A stretch of DNA of 64,000 nucleotides from positions 8,924,580 to 8,988,579 of the forward strand of contig CM045758.1 in NCBI GenBank assembly GCA_025200525.1, written 5' to 3'. The notes under the pieces are model-generated. The model was given only the letters and a program-made list of their open reading frames with translations. It had not been told where the DNA came from and searched no databases. The position numbers and the translations under genes are program-made. This DNA comes from Camellia lanceoleosa. Lineage: Eukaryota > Streptophyta > Magnoliopsida > Ericales > Theaceae. Positions 1-11,042 of the stretch are shown piece after piece (the first letter of the stretch is position 1; the number at the start of each line of letters is the position of its first letter).

Positions 1-3000
1 GAGAAGATATCCTGCTTTTGAAAGGTATGGGCACCACTACAATGCCGACTCAAAAGTCACTAGTCCTCAGATCTAATCTCGCAGAGTGCAATGCAAGACC
101 GATGAATCATCAAAGAGTCTGAACTGCAAATCATTTCCTTGAAAACCGATTTTTAGAAAGAAGTGCCAACATGGATCATGGTCCAGATACGTAGTCGCCA
201 CCTAAATATTTTTATTTTGGAGGAAATTTTAGGAAACCTTGACTTGTGCCTCAAGGCCACGTGGCGTCCGGCTATCACCAAAGTAGCCTCACCGAGAACT
301 TGGATAATTTATTTATTGGAAAGCTCATTTCATGAGACTCTGGCTCGCCTCGATCAAAAGGATCGCCTTACTAATCAAGTGATATCGAAGCTTTTTGAAA
401 ACACATGTGCTCTTGTCTCCGATTTATTAGCCTAGAATTATTATGCAGATATGCATAGGCATACAAGTATAGACTAGATTGCCTAAGCTCGGAACAAAGT
501 TATTCGATATCCGCTTGTTTTGAAAATGGATTGAAGTTTGCTACTCAAGTAGGCTAAAACACTAAGTTTCATTTAATTATTCTTAACTCAAGCAACCTAA
601 CTCTTACCCATTATATCTGTGCAAATAACACATAAGCACATAGTCTCATAGTAAGCATGCTATCATTGCAGCCACTCACACATTACGCAAGGATGCTAAA
701 GCATAAACACTTACCGAAAGCAATTCGAGCCAAAGAAAGAAGCTTAATTAGAAAACATGCATGAACTTCAACTATGTTGAGATGCCTAATGCAAGACATG
801 TAGGAATGCAAATTCTAAGAGTTAGGCTCTCGGCTTATTCTATAATGGTATGTGAAATGCAATACTTAACATGTATTCAACTTGGAATTGAAATACAATG
901 CGTGTTAGCATGATGCTACCGAGTCCCAAGTGCATGCAAGATGTATTGAATGGATGCAAACATGCTAATATAAGTACATGCTAATTCTGGAATATATGCT
1001 CCTAAACTAACCATCACAAGTCGGGTAAGTAAAAGGGAGAAAGACGTGCTGGGTTGAAGACATACATCTCTATGCAATTCGCGACACTTATTACAACATT
1101 GCTCTTCTGCAGAGGGTCCGACAAATAATACAGAATTCAATAAATAATTAACTACTCTAGCTAATTAAATATTACAAAACCCCAATTAATTAACAAATTA
1201 ATCTAAGAAACAAAAATAAATCCAGCATGCAGATCTATGGAATCAGCCGGCCAAATTGCTCGAATGATGAAAGATGCATTGTACGCTCATTGTTGCTCTT
1301 GTTGGGGAAATTCCTCGCGATGCCTTTGATTTGCTCTTCGTTGGCCAGATCCTTAATATTGTACACACAGCTCTAGAAGGTCAGCTGGTTTTCAAGCCAT
1401 CGCGAACAGAGAGCAAAAAAAGAGGCATGGCAAAGAATTTTCAACACATGTGCGCACGACCACTCCTCCCCCGTCACATTGCACAAGCTCTAGGAGTATA
1501 GTCCTCGATCCTCGCGCTATTAATCACGGATCTCGGATGCATGATGGCCGAGGAGTCAATTGCATCGAATTTCCAATGCGGAAATGAATGCAAGATATAA
1601 ACACAATAAAGGCTCTAAACTCCATCATGCCAGAATCGGAGTATCTCATGGATCAAAATTGAGACACGCCATTACTTCTATATGAACGCCTTGCTTCGTA
1701 GGTTTGGACTAACCCCTTACTCCAAAGTTCACAATGCAATGAGATGGCATACACAATGCGACTAACACGCAAACCCTAAATGCAATGCAACCTAATCACG
1801 CTGGCATGTTAGGGATGATATGCACTAACATGCAACTCTTTAGCATTAATGTGTGAATGCGTTATGGACTAAAATGGCATACACAATGCACATAAGTTTA
1901 TATGGCATACACATACACAATGCAATATAATATTAAGATGGACATGCACAAGGGCATATAATCAAAGCATACACAATGCGATGGTCAAACATGCAAACAA
2001 CATGAACCAAATGTATATGGGCACAATACGCAACGTGGACTTGGGAACCAATATGAGGGATTCCTCACCCACACTCAAATCAAGTACTAATATGATGAAA
2101 TTAAAGGCAAGAACACTCATGCAAACATGCCCAATGCAAGGGGACCGATCCTAAGGCACCGAATGCCACTTTATCAAAAAGCAAGGAAAGCGGGATGAAA
2201 TATATATGAATGGCACATGATCCAGCCTTTTCCTGAAATGAGTGATGCAACAATGGTCCCGAATCATGCAAACACTTCACACAATGCATGCCAGAGCGGC
2301 CCTAATATCGTGAAACTTAGTGAAGTGCATTACACTAGAGGTACACTTCTAAACAATGCCTAAAATGGCAAAACTAACCCCTAAACAGCAGAATTCCTAG
2401 GCAGGTCCAAGACAAATGGAAAATGACCCTAAAATAATGGCTCAACATGCAAAGAAATGAAGCTCATTCAATGGTCCTAAAACAAGTATCTATGCAATAA
2501 CCTCAAAACACATGGAAGAGTGAAAATCATGGGAATATGGCATACATAGTAAGCTTCCGAAATATGATGTGCAATGGCCCCAAACATGAAAACACCTCAA
2601 TATATGCACATGTAATAGACCTCAAAAACTCAAAAGCTAGGTATGGATATTGAACTGGCTAAGCATGCAAAACAAGCATCTATTCTAATCATGAGACCCC
2701 AAAAAATAGAGCTAATGCAGTCCAAAAGGGTGCCAATAATCGCCATGCATATAAAAGTATAGAATCAAGGCTCAACAAAGCATGCAGCTAGTAAAGGGGG
2801 TTTGCATACAAGTATGTGAGGCAATCAAGAGGTCACCAACCGGAAAATTCAAGTATGCCATGCCAAATAATGCCCCAAAACCCATGGAAACATGGTCGCT
2901 GCATGCAAGAATGATATAAGCTTTTGAAAAGGCCCAAAAGAGGGTTATTCTACACTTGCAAGATGGACATCTCAAAATGGAAAAAACCCCACTGATAGGT

Positions 3001-3695
3001 TATGAAGGCCCCAAACTCACTCAAAAGGGCCTGAAATGAGGTTAGAAGCATGCAAGTAAAGGCTCCTTTGTAAGGCCAAGAAGAGGGTTACTCTACACAT
3101 GCAAGAGGGACATCTAAGATGGAAAAAAAGCCCGGAAAGAGCCCATGTAGGTCCTAAAACTCATAAAAATGTCCCAAAAACACGACTTGAAAAAACACAA
3201 ATAGGAGCTCCTTTGTAAGGCTAATAATGCTAGAAAACAAGACAAGGGGTGAGAGGGTCACCCTCTCTGATTTTTGATGCTCAAAAAATACATATCAACC
3301 ACCAAAAACCATTGATTTCAAAGTGGGTCAAAAGACCAACAGCTCAACACAAAGCGCCCTAAGGCATAGCTCAAAACAAGATGAAATGAAGCATGTAAGT
3401 GATGATTCCAATAAAAAATGGTCTCAAAACAAATATGTTAAGAAGCTCAAAATAAGACTTTTTAGTTTATGACGAAGCCTGTAAAAATGCTTAAAATAGA
3501 GCTAAGATATGCGAAGAAACAATGATAAAAAGAGGGAAATAAAGGCATCTCTTTGTAGCCAAAGGGACCAAAGAACTGACCAAAAAGCAAGCCTTCAACC
3601 CCTGAAAATGGGCTTCAAGGTGCTTAGGGGTTGATAGTGGAGGTGTTGTGCTTGGAGGTGTAGTAATGAAGCCAAGAACCTAACCTTGAAGCTAA
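1..3695 (-). repeat. Diverged, truncated Ogre/Tat-type LTR
   Basis: This stretch aligns, with many substitutions and indels, to roughly 19570-22500 of element A's complete LTR. For example, the block near 163-300 (gtcgccacctaaat) matches 19637-19760, and the block near 840-900 matches 20267-20340. It is about 600 bp longer than the matching LTR segment, so it is an older or different family member. It runs off the left edge and stops at the assembly gap. No gene is supported here; short open frames are not conserved between copies. Confidence 0.7.
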
Positions 3696-3795
3696 NNNNN
3701 NNNNNNNNNNNNNNNNNNNNNNNNNNNNNNNNNNNNNNNNNNNNNNNNNNNNNNNNNNNNNNNNNNNNNNNNNNNNNNNNNNNNNNNNNNNNNNN
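3696..3795. other. Assembly gap (100 N)
   Basis: Exactly 100 N, a usual placeholder for a gap of unknown size. About 750 bp of element A's left LTR (the part matching 19500-20250) is missing here, and probably also the 5' half of the Copia element that A interrupts. The real missing length is therefore likely much more than 100 bp. Confidence 0.99.
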
Positions 3796-6335
3796 AGATG
3801 CAATCTAGACAGGCTCGGCTATCCTAAACATGGCATGTGAAATGCTACAAATAGCACGTATTCAATTTGGAATTGAAAATACAATGCGGTTTGTATGATG
3901 TACCGAGCCCGGTGCATGTAAACGAATGCATGGATGTACGCATGCATAGCATAAGGTATGCTAAAATAAATATGCCCTAATCTACCATCATAAGCAGGTA
4001 AATAAAAGGGAAGAAAGAAGTGGGGGTTGGAAGACATGCACACACTCACCCACACTTATTACAGATGCGCCCTCACTCGGAGGGACCAAAAGAATATACA
4101 GTCCAAAAATAATACAGTCCAAGAATAGAATAAATTATTACAAAATTCTAATTATTAAAATTAAACCAAATATAAAAAGAAGGTGGGGCCTCAGCCCTGC
4201 CTCGGGATGCGCGTGAATGATGCATGCTTGATCCGACTTGCCCGGAAAACCCGTTTCATGCCACTGCTGCTTCTGTTTTTACTGCTCTGTCCCTCCAAAA
4301 ATTCCCAAAGTCCCAGAATAGGTTCCTTGCACTCTGAGGATCATCACCGGCTGGATGAAATGGTCATCGGCTGATCAAATTGGCCACCGGCTTCTTGTAG
4401 AGTTTATCGGCACAAAAAGTTTGCCGGTCGGCACATTATACTGCCGGTCGGCAGAAAATTCCTGCAGAGGACAGTTTGACAGCAGCAACAGACAGCAATG
4501 CATGGCATGGATTTTGAGCATATGTAAGCATGGTCAATGCCTCCTATCATGCTTGGAGACTCAAGGAGGCATGACCCTTGGTTCCTGGCCCATCAATGGT
4601 GCATCTTGATGCATGATAGCCTAAAGAACCAAGGTTGCACTTTGATGTAAAAATGCATGCAACAAACAAATGGAATCCAAGGCCTTATCAAGTGTTGGTC
4701 AAGGGCCTTGGTGACCAAGAATTGAGACAAGTTGCACCACTTGAAGTGTGAACTCTTCTCAATCCTATGCTTGGCTTGACAATCCCCAAGCCAAGCCATG
4801 GAATGCATGTATGCAACATGGCTCAAATGATGCAACCATGAGGATTAGAATGCAACATGTAAAATGCAATGCAACATGCAAAGTGCAAATGTGATGTGAA
4901 CATAGGCAATTAGGCAATGTGACCATCATGCTACAACACTCAATAAACCAAGCATGCAACAAGCATATAAGGAGCATACAATGGTGGCCTTAACCACCAT
5001 GGGGGAGGCCTCAAACCTCCCCAAAACAGTGGCCAAAATGGACTGAAATCATGGACAAAATGTCATGCAAGCATGCAAGCCAATAAGCCCAAAACCAAGG
5101 GCACTCAAGAGAGCATCTAACCATCACTTACACAACCACTCATGGCATGAATCTAACAACCAAAAACAGATTTTTAGCATGCAAAATGACACCCAAATCC
5201 CACATATGGCAGCCCCAAAATGCCCCAAGCAAGCAAGCATGCACAAGGCCTATTCTTAGGCATAAAAAGGACATACCGTTAAAGCATGAAAGAGATGACA
5301 AGTACAAACATATGAGCATGGATTAGGGTCTGAAATAGCATGTCAAATGATCCCTAATCATCTAAATAAACTATCCAATGCATGTACATGGATCATGGGC
5401 TTAAGGCTTACAAGCCATTATGCAAAGTAAACATGTCAAGCATGCCAAAAGTGACAAAATCAGTGGCTCACAGCCCCTACACATGACAAAATGGTGCTAA
5501 CACCTTCATGAAACTAAGCTAAAACATGCAAAAATCATGGCCTCAAAGCATGGCATACTTCTAAGCATAAAGGAGCATTTCAAAGCAAACATGAGACGCA
5601 TGTTAAGGGCTATAAATCTAACCTAAAACAGAGGCACAACACATCATATGGACCACAAATATGCTCTGAAATGAAGCCAAAACCAACCAAGCACACATGC
5701 TATTCTTTAGGCCAAGAACAAAGGCAAACAAAGGACCAAGGGAAGAGGGGTGTCCCTCCCCTATTCATGACTTGAAATCATCTTCCTCACCACTGAAAAC
5801 CCACTGGTTTTCAGTGGTGAGAAGGCCAAAAACACCAAGTAAACAAGGCCTCACCAAAAGGACACCAAAATGGCCAAACAAGGCCTAAAAGGGTGAGCCT
5901 TTGCTCAAACCACAAAATGACCTTAATGAAGGTTCAAGAGCAAGTAAAAACAAGATCTTTTCATGTTAAACACAAATCCAAAAACACAAAGAAAGATAGG
6001 TAGAAACTAGTTGCAAGAATGGGGAAACTAAAGCAAAGAGTTTACCCTTGAAGATCCTTTGAAGAACAGGTGGTCCAGCCACTCTCTAATGATCAAAACC
6101 AGTCCAAAACTTCAACAAACAACCACCCAAGCCTCCCAGTCTCGAGCTAAGGTGTAATGGTGTGTGTAATGGTGCAATAGTAAGGTAAAACACACCTATT
6201 TAGGCCTAAAAACACACACACAAGAGGAGAGAGAGGGAAAATATAGAGAGAGAAGGTATATCACGCAGATATAGAGATACAAGCTCTGGTTTTCTATCTC
6301 AAATGGCCAACCTTAGTTCAAGGGAGAGGAGATGA

Positions 6336-6346
6336 GCTTAAATAGG
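6336..6346 (-). promoter_or_regulatory. Candidate LTR TATA box (3' LTR copy)
   Basis: Minus strand reads CCTATTTAAGC, about 250 bp downstream (in element direction) of the GGTCGGCA motif cluster. The other LTR has the same box at 22788-22797, and the element B LTR has CCTATTTGAAG near 36745. Position and conservation suggest the core promoter of the genomic RNA; this is inference. Confidence 0.45.
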
Positions 6347-6597
6347 CCAAAAACCAAGCCAAGACTGAATGGCTAAGCAAGACCAAAAGGTTCAAGGGGT
6401 GCAAAGGGTTCTTAGCTTCTTGGAGAAGCTAAGACAGCTGGCCAAGCTTCTCCAAGAAGCTTGGCCAAGGGTTCAACCTTCTAGAAGGTTTATGGGGTTT
6501 ATGGGTGCAAAGGGTGCAAACCCGGGCATGGGGAGTGGTGATAGTGCATTCCAGTTGTCACAGCTGGCATGCACCGTCCCTGGGGGTGCAAAGGGGT

Positions 6598-6740
6598 CAC
6601 ACCGACCAGTCAAAAATAGTCACCGGCACAAAAGAGTGCCGGTCGGCAGTATACAGTGCCGACCGGCCAAAGGTTTTGAGAAATTAGTGCCGGTGGCCAC
6701 TAGGGAGTGCCGGTGGAGGTGTGGGGCAGCCGGTGGGCTA
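6598..6740. promoter_or_regulatory. GCCGGTCGGC motif cluster in element A LTR
   Basis: Several copies of GTGCCGGTCGGCA, GTGCCGACCGGCC and GTGCCGGTGG lie within 140 bp. The right LTR has the same array at 23040-23200. Related arrays lie at 4360-4450, 20815-20905 and 8845-8960. No known factor is assigned. Confidence 0.5.
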
Positions 6741-6956
6741 TAGGGATGGCTAACAAGCCTTCCCCTACCCTCAAATGCAAAAACACACAAGTCTTGGTAT
6801 AAAACCAAGCACAGAACAAGCCGGTTGAGAGGTCCTGAGGCACGGCGCGCAGCCGGGACCTCCGGGAACTCAAAACAAACACCAACGTGGATAATCACCG
6901 AGTGTTCGAGCGGTGACGTCCAAGTCTTGAGGACGGTCAAAAATGGGGTGTCTACA

Positions 6957-6970
6957 GTTGCCCCTCTTTG
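6957..6970 (-). other. Element A polypurine tract
   Basis: Minus strand reads CAAAGAGGGGCAAC directly before the 3' LTR start TGTAGACACC. The same tract precedes the 3' LTR of element B (55451-55464). It primes plus-strand DNA synthesis. Confidence 0.85.
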
Positions 6971-7380
6971 ACAGAACTCGTAAGTCATAACAATGACGGG
7001 AGTGAATGTCAAAGCCCAGAGACGACCCATTTTTGACGAGGCCGAAGACTTAGACAAGCATGCAAGGCAAACAAGATACGCGCCCGAAGGCAGGGGCGGG
7101 ATGCAACTGAAAATGCAAGAAGCCGAGCATAACTTCTGATTATGCAAAGAAAAGCTGTAACAAAGCACGCATGCGATAGTTTTAAGCTAGCAAAGAGTGT
7201 AAGAGAATTGAGCGATTCTCATTACGTTTCACACGGAGAATACGATACTTGTCCGGTCCGTCTGGTCGTGCCAGCTTCAAATGAATCGTACATACAATAT
7301 CGTGCCTGAAAAGAAATCAAACTTAACAGGTATGATATTGTTAGCAACATTCGTGACAATGCAATCAAAGGTGCGTGACA
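6971..7380 (-). other. Element A 3' untranslated internal region
   Basis: No coding signal. The segment around 7200-7320 is homologous on the minus strand to 55080-55190 of element B (shared ATATTGTATGTACG and TCTCCGTGTGA). It is conserved non-coding sequence between the tandem repeat and the polypurine tract. Confidence 0.6.
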
Positions 7381-8045
7381 ACGCATGCAATGTGTATAGC
7401 AAAATCGTAATTGAACACATATAGTAAAGCAGAGCACGCATACAATGCAATGTGTAGGAAAATTTGTAATTGAACACATGTGGTAAAGCAGAGCACGCAT
7501 ACAATGCAATGTGTATAGGAACTTGAACACATGTCAGTAAAGCAATGCATGCATACAATGCAATGTGTAGGAAAATAGAAACTTGAACACATTTCAGTAA
7601 AGCAAAGCACGCATACAATGCAATGTGTATAGGAACTTGAACACATGTCGGTAAAGTAATGCACGCATACAATGCAATGTGTAGGAAAATAGAAACTTGA
7701 ACACATTTCAGTAAAGCAAAGCACGCATACAATGTAATGAGTATAGAAAGGAACTTGAACTCATGTCAGTAAAGCAAAGCACGCATACAATGCAATGAGT
7801 ATATAGGAAAAAACTTGAACACATGTCAGTAAAGCAACACACGCATACGATGCAACGTGTATATATAGAAACTTGAACACATTTCAGTAAAGCAAAGCAC
7901 GCATACAATGCAATGTGTATAGAGGAACTTGAACACATGTCAGTAAAGCAATGCACGCATACAAAGCAATGTGTATAAAAAGGAACTTGAACTCATGTCA
8001 GTAAAGCAATGCACGCATACAAAGCAATGAGTATATAAATAGAAG
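7381..8045. repeat. Minisatellite, about 54-62 bp units, roughly 11-12 copies
   Basis: Units share ACGCATACAATGCAATGTGT, then a variable AT-rich part, GAACTTGAACACATGTC and AGTAAAGCAA. Unit length alternates between 54 and 60 because of a small internal insertion. Tandem arrays in the 3' untranslated region are known in Tat-lineage elements. The array keeps long frames open on the minus strand; these are not genes. Confidence 0.92.
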
Positions 8046-8844
8046 CTTGAAATTGATCATAGTAAAACATCATGTTGAAATACAATGTACTGCCGCACAG
8101 TATAATTGAAACGATTTCTTTTGAAATTCACGAGATATAAAAGGATACGGGAAGGGATATCCTTCGCATGTTCTGAGCATCGCTCACAAAAGTCATGGCT
8201 TGAAGCCAACTTGAAGATCCATTGGTATTTCAGAAGTGCACTTTCCCGCACTGTCTTGAATGATGAAGGTGTCAGACCCTGATCAACCTGAACCTGTAGC
8301 GAGGATCGACTACAAATGGAGGTTCACTGTATTCAAACCAACGACGCTACCACCTGTTACTTTCCTGCTTTACTTTCCTTTTTTTCCTAGGAGTTTAAGC
8401 ACATTGCACTGCCTCAGGCAGGTTTTTTTTTTTTTTTGAAATCGCATATTTTCACAAAAATACATGACGGAAATGAAACAGCCGTTTTGTTCAAAAGGTG
8501 TTACATTTGTATTCTTTATCGCATCGCATGGCATCACACAACAATGTGACTGAAATTGAAACTGTTTTGAAAACAAAGCATCGCATCGTATTAACCAGGT
8601 AGTGAACCAATTACAACTCGATAAGCAAAAGAAAGACTTGACAAACTAGCCAAGTGTAAATACAACTTGATAGACACATCAACGACCTAAAGAGGGTGAC
8701 ATACAACTCGATAAGCAAATGTACAACAACTCGATAAGCAAATACGCGCGACTCGGCGGGAATCAATCACCGGAGAGTGCTAGAAGCGATGCAATTCCCC
8801 AATATTCAGCATAAAAAGCTTGAGAAACACAGGGGGAAGGCCAT
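8046..8844. other. Non-coding internal region of element A
   Basis: No gene is visible. It contains repeated CTCGATAAGCAAA near 8615-8745 and a GCATCGCATGG-rich stretch near 8520-8590. Both have minus-strand counterparts in element B at 50400-50720, so the region was in the common ancestor. A T15 run lies at 8423-8438. Confidence 0.6.
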
Positions 8845-8960
8845 CGGCTAGACATGAAGATCATCGGCCAAGGAGAATGGTCATCGGCACAAAATGTGGT
8901 CGGTCGGCACAAAATAATGGCCGGTCGGCACTTTTTCCTGTCGGTCGGCCGTAGGCTGTT
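8845..8960 (+). promoter_or_regulatory. GGTCGGC motif array upstream of antisense PMD1
   Basis: Contains repeated TCATCGGC and GGTCGGTCGGCACAAAAT, CCGGTCGGCAC, GTCGGTCGGCC. It resembles, in the same plus-strand orientation, the LTR block at 4355-4450 (ATCGGCACAAAA, GCCGGTCGGCAC). It ends about 100 bp before the PMD1 start codon. A promoter role is inferred from position and from the parallel arrangement in element B. Confidence 0.5.
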
Positions 8961-9061
8961 AGCACCAGCAGAATGTTGACATGTGTCCTCCACTCAACCC
9001 TATCCTCTTCAAAAGGGTCTCAGCTTCGTGGTTCTCTTCATTTCAACACTGATTTGCTCAA

Positions 9062-10351
9062 ATGGAAGTGCTTCTTGCCCAAAATCTCACGGCTTGGGTT
9101 CACAGCTTGGATGGCTCGGAAAAGTTGAATTTCTGGGGCTTTGGCATAAATGCACTATTCACTCTGGGTCGCACCCCGCTGAATTTTCCGTTTCTTCACG
9201 CCGCGGCAAGGTTCTGGAATCCGGTGACACATGTCTTCAGCTTTGCCGGGCAAGAGGTGTGTCCCACCTTTGAAGATTTCCAAGTTCTAATGGAATCCAA
9301 GCGCACCGAGGAAATCTTGCCTCAACCTCGTTTTGGCCATGCCCAGGCCTTAGGACAAATGTGCGGGCTTTCAATACCCGATGCTCGTACTTTGATTAGC
9401 GACGGAATGCTAGATATTCCGAGTTTGATTCATCAGTTCTCTGATGCCGGTGATCGCAATGACCGTCATTGGCAAGGCTTCTGGCAACATGCCCTTTGCT
9501 TGTGCATGCTCTCTCATTTTCTGTTTGCCTCAGGTTCCGGGGGATCTAGCGTCCGGTTGGTTGAGGTTGCCCACGGCTTGAAGGAGGTCAAGAGTTGTAT
9601 TGCCATGATTCTGGCTGAGACACTGATGGGCTTGGATGCCTTTTATCGTCGAGAGACAACCAGATTAGCGGGGAGTCCACTACTGCTGCAGGTAATGTTT
9701 CCCACCCAAATCTTACAGATATATTGCTCACATCGCTCGGCTCTCGAGCTCGATTTTTCTCACAGAAACCTTATTCTTACTTTTCTCTCAACTTACACCT
9801 CTCTATTCTTTATTCTCTCATTTTTCATCCCTCCCCAGGTATGGTTGATGGACAAGCTGCAGGTTGTGGATTCTTGTCCCGCATATTCAGCTCGCGGCTA
9901 CTTCTCCCGGCGTCGCCTAGTTAATGCCCTTGATGAGGGGTGGTGGTTTGCTTGGATGTGCCACTTGTCCGCGGACCGTATTGCCTGGCAATGCCCTTGG
10001 CTCGATCTACTGGCGATGGGCTACACCATGACCCGTCAACCCGGAATTCAGCTGATCGGCTTGACTCACTGTGTGTTCTATTTCCCCTTTCGGTTCCGGC
10101 GCTAGTTCGGCCACGATCAGACCTGCCCGCAGGAGGGTATAGAGTATCCAGCTACATTCCCAGTTCGAGGCACACAGCTTGCCCGATATGCCACGGCATG
10201 GAGGACGAGAGAACTCTTGGCCCCCGCTCCCACTTTCAGTTGTGTTCTGTCTGATGAGTGCATAGATTGGCTCAACGAAGAAGCACAGGTTGGGCCTGCT
10301 TTGGCATCAGAGGCTTCGATTAGCACTGGGAGGGGGCGCAAGAATGCCTGA
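9062..10351 (+). CDS. Antisense plant mobile domain protein (PMD1), two exons, one nonsense codon
   Basis: Encodes a PMD (aminotransferase-like, PMD-C type) protein of about 380 residues in two exons, 9062-9691 and 9839-10351, lying antisense to and convergent with pol. FWNPVTHVFSF followed by PTFEDFQVLM (residues 51-77) fits the PMD signature of a W/E-rich helix, a TH(T/V)F strand and an EDV-type helix; RQFG-like and WLDLL segments near the C-terminus also fit. The 147-nt intron is GT-AG, and its length is a multiple of three with no in-frame stop, so unspliced RNA also reads through. A TAG at 10103-10105 replaces the Gln expected before FGHDQ; the frame then runs to TGA at 10349-10351. An AATAAA follows 60 bp downstream. 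PMD proteins of host genes act in silencing or genome stability; the role here is unknown. Confidence 0.75.
9692..9838 (+). other. PMD1 intron (147 nt, GT-AG)
   Basis: The donor is CAG|GTAATG and the acceptor CTCCCCAG|G, after a pyrimidine-rich tract. Removing it joins ...LLLQ to VWLMDKL, as expected for the family. Element B keeps the same intron at 50280-50137 (minus, 144 nt, GTAATGTTTCCC ... CCCCCAG), although both flanking exons are damaged there. Conservation of both splice sites supports a real intron. Confidence 0.72.
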
Positions 10352-10410
10352 CTTGACTGTGCCCCGAATTTAATGCTTTATTAGTACTTTCAAGTTTTCT
10401 TTAAGAATGT

Positions 10411-10416
10411 AATAAA
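10411..10416 (+). promoter_or_regulatory. Poly(A) signal of antisense PMD1
   Basis: AATAAA lies 60 bp after the PMD1 stop in a block (10370-10510) that is strongly conserved in element B (49660-49800, minus), including the AATAAA at 49749-49744. Conservation of this non-coding block suggests a kept 3' UTR. Confidence 0.5.
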
Positions 10417-10644
10417 AAACAATTTCAATTGTATGCAAGAGCAGGAGAACTCTATTTGAAATCAATGAAATTGAAAGTTGTGGTACTAAAAATTTTCCGC
10501 TTTGGTCTAGAAATGGTCTTAGTTGTAAAAAGATTTATTTGAACAAAGTCAACTTTTATTAAAACTTTTCAAAACTATTTTCGATATAGATCAGAACTGG
10601 ACATGCCTGAGATCTGTCACTGAGATGTACAACCCCGGATTCTT

Positions 10645-10713
10645 GCAACTGGGAAGTTGCCCCTAGTTTGAATAGTACCACAGCACTGCGTGGCAACGGA
10701 AAGTTGCCCCTAG
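10645..10713. repeat. Two direct copies of a GCAACT/AGTTGC hairpin
   Basis: GCAACTGGGAAGTTGC and GCAACGGAAAGTTGC each form a short stem and are each followed by CCCTAG. Element B has three copies at 49398-49514. The segment AGTTGCCCCT also occurs at the LTR/polypurine-tract junction (6956-6965). Confidence 0.6.
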
Positions 10714-11042
10714 TCTGAGTAGCACTGTACCGGAGATCGCGATAAATGCTGATGGACAGAGATGACCAAGATGATCAAATGGACAAAGCTGATCGGGAAA
10801 AATGTTTATGGCTGAACTTCAGGATGAAGCTGCCTACGTATCCCAAGGATGGTAATCAAGCCTTACGTAGTTCAGGCTTGGGTTCACTCGAGTATTTTCG
10901 CTCTCCTTTTGCACTCTAACTTTTGCCAAGGCCGCCCTTTGCGGGTTTTCGACCTCGCGAGCTTAGTTTTTATATTTTCTAATTTTCCGCGCTCTAACTT
11001 TTGCCTAGGTCGCCCTTTCAGGTTTTCAGCCTAGCGAGCCTC

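Larger units (their letters stand above)
3796..6956 (-). repeat. Element A 3' LTR (inner 750 bp missing in gap)
   Basis: Nearly identical to 20251-23407 and ends in TGTCTACA, the complement of the LTR start TGTAGACA. It carries two clusters of GGTCGGCA-type motifs (4360-4450 and 6598-6740) and a TATA-like box (6336-6346, minus). Open frames of up to 182 codons inside it are not protein-like. Confidence 0.92.
10352..11042. other. Convergent spacer between PMD1 and integrase
   Basis: Non-coding. It holds the PMD1 3' UTR, two GTTGCCCCTAG hairpins (10645-10666 and 10693-10713), and a duplicated CTCTAACTTTTGCC...GCCGCCCTTT/TCGCCCTTT segment (10913-11040). Element B has the matching spacer at 49075-49850. 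Confidence 0.65.

Noticed and set aside
6620..7168. Open frame of 182 codons on the minus strand
   Set aside because: It crosses the LTR end, polypurine tract and non-coding DNA of element A, and the right LTR copy does not preserve it.
7277..7956. Cys-rich frames on the minus strand that look like small secreted peptides
   Set aside because: They follow the 54/60-bp unit of the minisatellite and shift phase with unit length; no start or signal peptide is conserved.
7381..8045. Possible CRISPR array (regular repeats)
   Set aside because: The repeats are contiguous without unique spacers, in plant nuclear DNA.
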